From NCBI GenBank assembly GCA_022496805.1, contig CM040085.1, positions 46,839,811-46,903,810 on the forward strand: 64,000 nucleotides of DNA, written 5' to 3'. Source of the DNA: Pohlia nutans. Its lineage: Eukaryota; Streptophyta; Bryopsida; Bryales; Mniaceae. The notes under the pieces are model-generated. The model ran no database searches. It worked only from the letters and a program-made list of their open reading frames with translations, and was not told the DNA's origin. Below are positions 55,819 to 64,000 of this stretch, one piece after another. The position numbers were made by a program, and so were the translations under genes. Within the stretch, counting starts at the first letter, position 1. Each line of letters begins with the position of its first letter.

Positions 55819-58800
55819 ATCTACAACTCATGACCTTCAACGTAAGAGGCCTTAACGACGCCTCATCGGTCTCCATGCTCAAGAATTACATCCGGACACT
55901 TCCTCAGGTGGACATTCTTCTGCTTCAAGAGACTAAGTTACGTAACGACAAAGCTCGTAACCTTGGCAAGAGCTTATGGCCGGAAGCCAAATCTTGGTCA
56001 TTAGAGGCGTCAATTGGGTACGGAAACACCCCTGATGGCCAAGGTGCGGGTAAGGGTGGCATAGCATCCTTCTTGGCTCCCAAATTTTCATCAATGGTGA
56101 CTCAATCCGGGTCCTTCATGGAAAACAGGGCACACTGGTTTGTCATCCAAGGGTTGCCGGGAGGCGACATTGGTGTAATCAACGTATACGCCCCCAACGA
56201 TACTCATCAACGTAGTCAACTTTGGGAGCTTATGTTACAACAGCTTCCGGTTGGCTCGCGATGGATACTAGCTGGTGATTTTAATTTTGTCGAATCTAGA
56301 CAAGATAAAAACAACCCTTGCAGCAGGTTGGTTTCTATCACGGAATGTATGCTCTTTCACAACCTCAAATCATTTCTTGGCGTTGAGGACAATCCCCGGT
56401 CGGCGGGGAGCTTACAATATTCCTGGGATAATTGGCGCCTCGACGAAGTTAGAGTCCTCGCACGCCTCGACCGAGTATATCTATTTCGCAACACGCCCGG
56501 TGCTGCACCTCGCAAACTCATCTCATACAAGATTCTTAGCGACAATCCATGGTCGGATCATCAGCCTGTGATGGCTTCAGTAATGCTACAGGAAGGCCCG
56601 GCAAGGAGATCTCAGTGGAAGATGAATTCTTGTTGGCTCAAGCCTGCCCGGGCCATCATTGAGCGCGCATGGCACAGCCTCCCACCCGAGACACCTTTCT
56701 TCGTAAAGATGAAGGCGATGTCCCGGCAGTACCGTACTTTCTGCAAGCAACAGGCAGCCGAGTTTCGAGCCACGGAGAAGCAAGCCCGCGACTCCTTTGC
56801 GGCGGCCAGCGTGGAACTCCAACACTTGTCCGACGATCCACTGATCCAGCGGAGACAAGCTGAGCTTCGTCAACATTTGCAGACTGTAGAAACAAAACTT
56901 GTAGCTGGCAAACGAGTACGAGCCCGCATTCGGTGGAAACTGAAGGGTGATATGGTTTCTAGTTTGTACGTGAGAAAGCCTCCGTCACGGCGATTACAAG
57001 CTTGCATGATTCCAATGGCGTGCTTGTTTCCGATTCAACAGGGTTTGGTGAGATTTGTGCATCGTTCTACAGTAATCTCTACAAGGACAGGGTTGCCTCT
57101 CCTGAGCAAGATGCGGCCACAAGAGAAATAATTTCCCTCATACCACGTCGATTCTCCATGGAAGCTCAAGAGCTCCTGGACCGACCTTTTCTGGAAGCCG
57201 AACTGAAGGACGCCGCCTTATCAATGGAAAAAAGAAAGTGCCCTGGCCCGGACGGATTCTTAGTAGAATTCTACACGACATACTGGTATTTGATCGGAAC
57301 TGACTTTACGAACATGATCCAGAAATCCATTCAACAGGGCACACTACCGCCCGGCGTCAACCGGGAATTAATCGCCTTACTGCACAAAGGTGGGGACCGT
57401 GAGGAATTAGCCAACTGGAGACCGATTAGCCTTTTAAACGTTGCTTATAAAATCATGACAAAGGCACTTCAAAAACGACTCCAACCTTCCTTTCTGATGT
57501 TATTAGTACGAAACAGACGGCGTTCTTACCATCTTGCTACATTTTAGACAACGTCTTGATTCAACACGAGATCATACAGTGGGCGAAGGAGTCAGATCAA
57601 GACATGATCCTCTTGAACCTCGACTTCAAAAAAGCGTATGATACGGTACACTTACCATTCCTCTTTCAGGTTATGGAGGCTCTTGGCATTCCTCCTTTGT
57701 TTCTACGGATGGTCCAGACGTTGTTCGTCAATGCAGAAGCTTCGGTTGGGGTCAATGGTAGTGAGTCCAGCTCCTTCCCGGTGCTGCGAGGAGTGCGCCA
57801 AGGCTGCCCCCTCGCACCGTATCTTTTTCTCTTCGTTGGAGAGGTGCTTAATATCGCCGCCAAGACAGCCGCCCTTGACAATGATGAACTCCGTGGCATC
57901 CAGCTCCCAGGAGGCTCACATGAGCAGCTCATTATATAGTACGCGGACAACACGCATTTTACAGTCGCCAGTACCGAGGAGAGTTTTCAGCGGCTTACTT
58001 TGCTCATCACCCAGTTTGGACAGGTTTCCGGGCTCCTCCCCAATTGGCCGAAATCTTTGGCCTATTGGATTTCTCCACGACCAGCACCTCCATGGCTACA
58101 ACAACTAGAGTGTCTTTGGGCGATTGAAAAGCAACTCTCGAAGCTCCTGGGTACTCCTTTTGGACTCAATCTTGATGTCCAGAACATTGACGAATTTCTT
58201 GCTGAGAAGATACGGAAAAAGCTAGCATATTGGTCCACAGTTCTCTTGTTACTAGTTGGACGAGCAACCATCGTCAATTCCGTACATTTGTCAACCCTAT
58301 GGTATTTCTTCAACATATGGGGCGGCTCTCTAAAAGCAGTGCGAGACATCAGAGCCCGGTTGCGAGACTTCCTTTGGTCAGACACCGCTCACAGGAGCCG
58401 GTCCCGTGTTCGCTGGACGGACTGCTGCGTGCCACGGAATGTTGGCGGCCTCAACCTTGTAGACCCCGTGGAAGCCCTTCATGCCATGATGGCAAAGTGG
58501 ATCTTCAAAGCAATGTCACCAGGCACCACAGCGTTGCAAATTTTGCTACGGTATCGCATGCTCTTCGTTCGGCCACAGGGGCGAGGCAATTGGCCGGCTT
58601 CGCCACAGTGGATTCTACTCCACAAATTCCGCGCCACTCGAGGCTCTCGAGCCTGGGATCGAATTGTTCACTCCTAGCGCCGCATTGTGGGCAAAGTGGT
58701 AGTCAGTCCTCCGCAAAACAGTGACGAAGTGCTCTCCACCAACCTATGGTGGTCAACATTTTATATTGGGGAGAACTTTGGGTTCTCCCAACAACGGGCG

Positions 58801-59640
58801 GCCCAGCTCATGCATCGCGACATGTGCCAGATTCATGACATTTGGTCAGGCCATACTCAAACTTTCTTGACGTGGATGGAGGCTCAAGAAAAATTCGGCC
58901 TCATGCTACATGAACAACCGCAGTATGAGATGTTGTTGGCCCGGATCCCGCAACATTGGACCCTCTTCCTCACACGGGATCGAATCTACACTTCCCAGCA
59001 CGAATACGTGGGGGTTTTTCACAATGAACACGATGAGCTGCCCATGATGGTATTTGAGACATCAACTGAGTACTGGCCGCAACTTCGAGGTCACGAGGTG
59101 GTCAGATTCGAACTGGTATCCCGGCTACCACACCCAGTTTCATGGTTGGGCACCAATCGCATATACTGCGCCGTCAACAACCTGTGGATGCACTCGAGGA
59201 TGAACTGGTTGATGGATGGCTGGAACGTGTTCGTATCATCTCCACACCTAAGTGCAAAATGTATGTTGGAGTAGTTAGGGAGCTTCATTTTGATCCAGGC
59301 AGATTCTCATTTGGCACTGCTGGCTCCTTGCATTCGTACACGGTGAAGAAAGGTCGAACCATGTTGACGAAGCGCTCTCAACTCTCCCGGCAGATCCCAG
59401 ACAAGTGGCACGGAGCTTTACCGGCTACTTACGTCCCGCGATGGTGCGAATTGTGGCACAAAAATTGGCCTCAAAAGGAAGCTGGCTTTCTATGGTCGGT
59501 TTACCACTGTGCGGTTGCGGTCCACTGCTGGCGAGCTCAAATGGCGCCCGGGATTTCAACATTCTGCATCAGTTGTACTGCAGGCTTGGAAGAATCGATC
59601 CTTCATCGTTTTTTCTAGTGTGAGAAAACTCGTCACGCGT
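55815..59640 (+). pseudogene. LINE ORF2: endonuclease, reverse transcriptase, zf-RVT
   Basis: The endonuclease (55815-56580) has TFNVRGLND, QETKLRND, NVYAPND, AGDFNFVESR, LDRVYL and SDHQPV, the full APE-type set. The reverse transcriptase (57190-58670) has PGPDGF, NWRPISLLN, LDFKKAYDTV and GVRQGCPLAPYLF, but YADN where YADD is expected. A zinc-binding zf-RVT part (FLWSVYHCAVAVHCWRA...CISCTAG) lies at about 59440-59640. Frame changes fall near 57000, 57540 and 59250. In-frame TAG stops lie at 57937-57939 (just before YADN) and 58675-58677. The product would nick target DNA and copy the RNA there; this copy cannot. Confidence 0.9.
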
Positions 59641-60232
59641 GGAATTTTGCACTGACGGTTATGTACACGGCATTAGAGGTTCCATTGATTGCTGGCAAGT
59701 GGCCAAGCTTGACATGGTAGCAATGTGTACTTGGATCGAAGCTTCCCAGAAGGTTGAAAGCTGGGTCCACCATGTGGTCGTTATTCAGGGGTTCAGTGAT
59801 TTGGGTAAGCTGGCTAGATCAAAACGCCATATGCTTCTCACAGGATGACTGGAATTTGCCTAAGCTGGAAGTGGTACTCTGGGAATACTTCATCGATCAC
59901 ATTCGGGTTGCGTGGTTGAAGACTCAAGGTTTGATGGAACTTTATCCTTTGCGGGCCGGTCTCTACCTCTCCAAATTTGACAAGGTGTGGCTGCAATCCA
60001 GTTTTTTTGCCACTCGCAACGGCAATCAACTGACATGGTCATTGCGCCGGCCCAAAGTTGACCAGTTTGTTTGAACTTCCTGGCTTGTAGTTTGCATGAG
60101 TTATAGAAAATTGAAAATCTAAATATCTGTCGCCGGTGCCATGTGCTCTTGGTTCTCTGTGATGTTTCTCTTCTTTCAACGGAATAAAAGCATCTGGTTG
60201 TTTCAAAATATATATATATATATGTTCAATAG

Positions 60233-60549
60233 TTTAAATGTTCAATATTGAACCCAACTATTGTTGAACTTATTGAACATATTGAACCAATGATTAAACT
60301 ATTGTGGCAAGATATTATTGCATGTAAAAGTAACATTGCATTTAGAAGGTGGTTCAAACAAATTCACATGCAATTTTTGTAAGGTTTGGAGAAAAAATAA
60401 GATAGTGTATGTGATATTAGAGAAGATATATTAAAGAGGTTTGAATGTGTCGAGTGTCAGACATTACACTTTGAACTTGTTATTATCACACTCTTCAACA
60501 TCACATTCCAATATTTGCAGCAGAGAATATTTGCTTCTGTGCGCACATG
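60233..60549. other. Short spacer, no gene seen
   Basis: It is rich in TTCAAT/ATTGAAC words that match the sequence flanking the LINE insertion on the other side. Nothing else was seen. Confidence 0.4.
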
Positions 60550-60553
60550 TTAA

Positions 60554-61111
60554 CCCCTAAAGGACCGCAGTTTTTCCTGTTTTTGAGCATCATTTTCACA
60601 TCATTCTATTCATTTTTTTGGGAATATTTTTTTTCCTCTTGATAGAAAATACCAAATCAAACATTTAAATAAAATTTAAGAATTTTTTTGACCAATTTAA
60701 CAATTTTTCCTATGTCTTCAAAGACGGTCAAAAAATATCCAAAAAAACTGCAATTTCATCTTTTCACTTCAAACGCTATAATCTTGCAATCTGTACGGTC
60801 AAATTCTATGAAAATTTTACCATGCACTCTCTTGGTAATCTATAACCAGATCCTACGGTTAAAGATGAAAAATAATAATTTCTGAGGTTTATTTTGAGTC
60901 CTGCCCGCATTGCCCATTCTCCCCAAAAAAACCCCTTTTGCTCCGTAGCTTCCACTTAAAAAGTCGGAATTAAAAAATAAATTAGATCCCCATTTTTTAT
61001 TGATATACCGAATTCACATAATTTATTTCAAAAAATAAAATTAGAAATTGACACCGTGGGAACCTACCCGAGCATTGAAATGTCCTAGTTAGAACACTTG
61101 GTCCTTTAGGG
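60554..61111. mobile_element. TTAA-flanked element, AGGACC family, 558 bp
   Basis: TTAA lies at 60550-60553 and 61112-61115. The ends are CCCCTAAAGGACCGCAG and, from the right, CCCTAAAGGACCAAGTG. Part of its left third resembles 28568-28640 (CATTTTCACATC, ACCAAAT). It has no coding capacity. Confidence 0.87.
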
Positions 61112-61136
61112 TTAATTTCCAAACCCACTTTTACAG

Positions 61137-61177
61137 TTTTTTTTTTTTTTTTTTTTACACAAATGAAGCATTTTATT
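61137..61177 (-). terminator. Poly(A) signal followed by a 20-base genomic A tract (minus strand)
   Basis: On the minus strand AATAAA (61177-61172) is followed 15 bases later by a run of 20 A (61156-61137). This is the layout of a polyadenylated transcript end copied into DNA. It lies about 1.07 kb downstream of the arabinogalactan-protein stop codon. Confidence 0.55.
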
Positions 61178-62249
61178 GAATCACTGCAGAAGGAATAGAC
61201 TTTAACAGTTCTGCAGACACCTACTACCACCCAGCCCTCATGTACGGGATGTGTTCATTTTAGAACACAAATGTACACAGCTGGTACATGTAGGCGGAAT
61301 TGAGTGCTACGTTAAAAGGCCATCAATCACACTGCAGTTGAATAACTTAATTACACTGATATCCCTCTGCGCATCTTTCATACGTTTCACAAGATGCATA
61401 AATAATGCCAAGTCCAAGTTTGAAGGCAGATGTGTCACTCTCTTGTTGGCTAGTCATTAGACACTGATATCACACAACATTGAATTAGAACCGATAGAAG
61501 TAGTGGGCCTCAAACGGATATTTAGAATGAATCATTATCAAACATTTCACTATAGAAAGATGTCATACTAATCCAACACCGACTAAAACCATAACTTTCA
61601 TGTTCAATGTGAGCTCTCTGATCAATCAAAAACTACAGGCCTAGACATTGGAAATTGAAAAAGAAAACTGTCCAATACCTACCCTTCTCAAGCCTCTTGA
61701 CTATCAAAGGCTATGGAATCCATAAACCTTTGGTGTATAGATCAAATGGAATGTTGTACAGACATCTGCATGTTTAAGATTTTATAAAACCACGTGATAT
61801 TAAGTCCGATAATTTTCTCAAACTCTGAAAGATTATCTCACCTCAAGAATCCAAATTGGTTCCCATTCCAAGTTTGAAAATTGTATGTAAAAAATGTTAA
61901 TATATTCAATTTGTGCTAAAGAATGGTATACTCTAAAGAATGCTATGCTCAATCAACGAAGAGGAGAAATCTCTTCAATCTGTGCTTAAGAATTGTATAC
62001 TCTAAAGAATGCTATGCTCAATCAATGAAGAGGAGAAGTCATACTCTTGAATCTGTGCTAAAGAATAACATACTCTTGAATCTGTGCGTGCTGAAGAATG
62101 TTATACTCTAGAATCTGGGTGTACTATGCTAAAGAATGTTATGCTGTTGAATCTGAGTGTGTGATGCTCAAGCTCAAGAAAAGCTCTTGAGTGCAATCTG
62201 CAAAAACAGAGAAAAAGAAAAGAAGAGGGAAATCAATGATGCACCTCAC
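61157..62249 (-). other. 3' flank or long 3' UTR of the arabinogalactan-type gene
   Basis: There is no other gene in it. It includes the minisatellite at 61912-62160 and ends at the poly(A)-like tract. Whether it is all transcribed cannot be told. Confidence 0.45.
61912..62165. repeat. Degenerate minisatellite
   Basis: Units such as GTGCTAAAGAATG.TATACTC and TATGCTCAATCAAYGAAGAG repeat. First comes a roughly 66-bp period (61912-62040), then shorter units of about 30-34 bp, each ending GAATCTGTG/GAATCTGGG. Confidence 0.8.
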
Positions 62250-62954
62250 TTAGAAGTCGTCCATGTGACGCTCGTAATAGTTCATGTTCTGGCGCCGCTG
62301 CTTGCCGCAGCACGGCAGCCACTCCGGCTTGAAGAACATCACGAGCCCCAGCGACACCAGAAACGCCACCACCACGCCCACAGTCGCACCCACCGCCGCG
62401 CCCGTGTTGGAGCTTTTCGCGCTCTTCGCATTGCTCGCTGCCAACTCTGCGGGCGGCGGAGCAGGCGGCGACCACGCAAACACCGGAACTGGCGATGGTG
62501 ACAGCTCGGGCACTGGCGATGGCGAGAGCTCGGGAGCTGGCGATGGCGAGAGCTCGGAAGCTGGCGACGGTGAGAGTTCGGGAGCTGGCGATGGTGAGAG
62601 TTCGGGAGCTGGCGATGGCGTTGGCGACACTTCAAGTGCTGGAGATGGCGCTGGGGACAGTTCGGATGCTGGCGATGGCGACACCGGCGAGGTGGAACCG
62701 AATACTGAACCAGGCGTGGGAGCGGGCGTGGGAGCGGGCGATGGGGCTGGCGGAGGTGCGCCATTGCCAGGGGATGGCGCTAGAATTGGAGCAGGGGGTG
62801 AAACCGGCGAGGGTGATGGGGTGCTTGGGGATGGAGCGGGAGCTGGAACAGCTTGGAGTAGGGAGCGGCGAGATCCGTGACATGAGGACTCGATGGTCGT
62901 GGCGGAAGCGAGAAACGCAAGGAACAACACGAGACACGCTCTACTCGTCGCCAT
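62250..62954 (-). CDS. Arabinogalactan-protein-like wall protein with C-terminal membrane helix
   Basis: The ATG at 62954 has a strong context (ACCATGG). The 14 preceding bases stay open only from a GTG, so I chose the ATG. The product is 234 residues. It has a signal peptide (ACLVLFLAFLASATT), then a region of alternating Pro with Ala/Ser/Thr (PAPAPSPSTPSPSP) and an eight-residue tandem unit ELSPSPAP/V repeated several times. These are the sites for proline hydroxylation and type II arabinogalactan attachment. Near the C-terminus is a hydrophobic helix (GATVGVVVAFLVSLGLVMFF) and a cytosolic tail (KPEWLPCCGKQRR). Classical AGPs usually end in a GPI signal, whereas this one ends with a charged tail of about 25 residues, so it is more like a single-pass membrane AGP. 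No intron is seen. A role at the plasma membrane/wall is likely; the partner is unknown. Confidence 0.88.
   Translation of the reverse strand: MATSRACLVLFLAFLASATTIESSCHGSRRSLLQAVPAPAPSPSTPSPSPVSPPAPILAPSPGNGAPPPAPSPAPTPAPTPGSVFGSTSPVSPSPASELSPAPSPALEVSPTPSPAPELSPSPAPELSPSPASELSPSPAPELSPSPVPELSPSPVPVFAWSPPAPPPAELAASNAKSAKSSNTGAAVGATVGVVVAFLVSLGLVMFFKPEWLPCCGKQRRQNMNYYERHMDDF
62480..62670 (-). repeat. 24-bp coding tandem repeat in the AGP gene
   Basis: Units of GAGCTCTCGCCATCGCCAGC-type sequence encode ELSPSPAP. Units differ by single bases, which suggests recent expansion or contraction. Confidence 0.85.
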
Positions 62955-62969
62955 GGTGATCAATGACAC

Positions 62970-64000
62970 CCCCGAAAAAAAAATGCACTGACGGCAAGCC
63001 TCTTTTCAACTAGATCCGACTCACATTGCAATCGGTGGCGCACTCCGCGTACATGCCTAGAGAGAAACAACAACAGATCATCGTCAGAATGAAGACCCGA
63101 ATCATAATGCAGACCAAGACTGGGCGCCATTACGATGTGAAACCCTAAGACGACAAGATCTCAGATCTGTTACGGGAACGTACAAGTGCGAGAGCGGCAT
63201 TGGCTTCAATAGCTAATCGCTCACGTTTCTGATGAAATTCGAATACACAACGCTTCGGCTTCAAGAGCCACCGAGATCTCTTTCAAGAGTGAGAATCTCA
63301 CTCTAAGCAGACTACAACGTACTACTGGATGATTGGGGTTCAAGAACACACAAGTTTTACCGCCTCTGTTTGCGCAATGCACGAGCGGCATTTGGTCATC
63401 TGCAGCCAACATGCATGATTGTTCTCTAAGCAGACTAGTAATCCAAACTGCGGTAACTCTTCATTCTCAGACACGGTAGAATGAAGTGGTTGTGGATTTT
63501 TAGTACCTTGGTTTGCTGCGTGCGCTTCAAGAATGTTGAATCATGGATCGACCGCTAGTTCGTGATTCCACTTGCTGAGGAGCTGGAAGACAATGTACGA
63601 GAGTAGATCCGAGACTGAGCGCGTGTTCACAGATCTAAAAATGGGTGGACGATGGAGGATTGGAAAGTGGCAGAGGCAGCTCGCAGGCCCTGAGAGAAGC
63701 ATGATTGATGACGACAGAGTCCGGCTCCAGGGAAACACTACCGGCCGCCTCACCGCGCGTCACCGGCGTCACCGCGCGTCACCGTCCTGGGATACCGGTG
63801 GTAAGTGGCCCGGTTTCACCGGCCTATAGTGGCATTCCCAAAGCCAACTTGAATATTGATTACATAACATTCTTTAGCAGCTCCACTGTTCACCATTGGG
63901 GAATCAGCATCGCAGGTCAGAATCATTGCAGGAATCGTAATCTTCTAAGATTTAAAGCCATCTTTAACTAATGATGGCTTGGTAGATCGACAACTTCTAT
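62970..64000. other. AGP upstream region and right edge, no other gene resolved
   Basis: It is moderately GC-rich. A C/G-rich CACCGCGCGTCACCGGCGTCACCGCGCGTCACC tandem (11-12-bp units) lies near 63750-63783. Repeat H copy 2 is at 63856-63945. No exon could be supported. Confidence 0.4.
63856..63945. repeat. Dispersed repeat H, copy 2
   Basis: It matches 52444-52530 (ACATAACATTCTTTAGCAGC, GGGGAATCAGCATC, TGCAGGAATCGTAAT). Confidence 0.75.

Larger units (their letters stand above)
54624..60219 (+). mobile_element. LINE (non-LTR retrotransposon), about 5.6 kb, inactive
   Basis: It is bounded by a perfect 13-bp target duplication, ATATGTTCAATAG (54611-54623 and 60220-60232). It ends in a (TA)n tail. 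ORF1, then ORF2 with apurinic endonuclease, reverse transcriptase and a zf-RVT zinc-binding end, is the plan of plant L1-clade elements. The ORF1 ATG lies only two bases inside the 5' junction. The ORFs carry frame changes and stops, so the copy is dead. The perfect target duplication nevertheless argues that it is not very old. Confidence 0.93.

Noticed and set aside
62955..62969. AGP start at 62969
   Set aside because: That codon is GTG; the ATG at 62954 has a strong context and is followed by a proper signal peptide.

Overview
The window is nuclear DNA of a land plant. It has split genes with GT-AG introns, plant gene families (ATG10, TSPO, a GH35 beta-galactosidase of the BGAL17 type, an F-box/kelch protein, a classical arabinogalactan protein), a Copia LTR element, a plant LINE with a zf-RVT end, and AT-rich spacers full of miniature inverted-repeat elements (MITEs). 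I cannot name the species or lineage from the sequence alone.

Layout. 1-4580: the 3' part of a decayed Copia element with its 3' LTR. 4581-9850: AT-rich spacer with several TTAA-flanked elements. 9855-11787 (-): an F-box/kelch gene with an unresolved first exon. 11.8-31.7 kb: a 20-kb gene desert made of dispersed repeats, foldbacks and decayed elements. 31.8-35.2 kb (-): a seven-exon TSPO (translocator protein) gene, read from splice sites because its exons are too short to show as long ORFs. 35.8-38.5 kb (+): a six-exon ATG10 gene, head to head with TSPO over a 588-bp interval. 38.5-42.8 kb: spacer with a U2 snRNA fragment, a large inverted repeat and a TTAA element. 42.8-51.2 kb (+): a BGAL17-like gene of about 20 exons. 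51.9-53.4 kb (-): two exons of a gene I do not recognise, tail to tail with BGAL17. 54.6-60.2 kb (+): a full-size but dead LINE with a perfect 13-bp target duplication. 62.25-62.95 kb (-): an intronless arabinogalactan-type protein gene with a long 3' flank that ends in a poly(A)-like tract.

The most unusual feature is a large set of non-autonomous DNA elements. They are flanked by TTAA and end in CCC-type inverted repeats, mostly CCCCTAAAGGACC, CCCCTAANTGCCT or CCCTTTAGCGCGCC. A TTAA target plus CCY termini is the hallmark of piggyBac-like transposition, which as far as I know is rarely described in land plants. At least nine copies have TTAA on both sides. One interrupts a repeat whose uninterrupted relative is present elsewhere in the window. 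A short subfamily of about 230 bp is concentrated in the introns of TSPO, ATG10 and BGAL17. No transposase is visible here.

Two of the host genes form a notable pair. TSPO is known in Arabidopsis as a stress-induced membrane protein cleared by autophagy, and ATG10 is the E2-like enzyme of the ATG12-ATG5 conjugation step. Here they share one short divergent promoter region.
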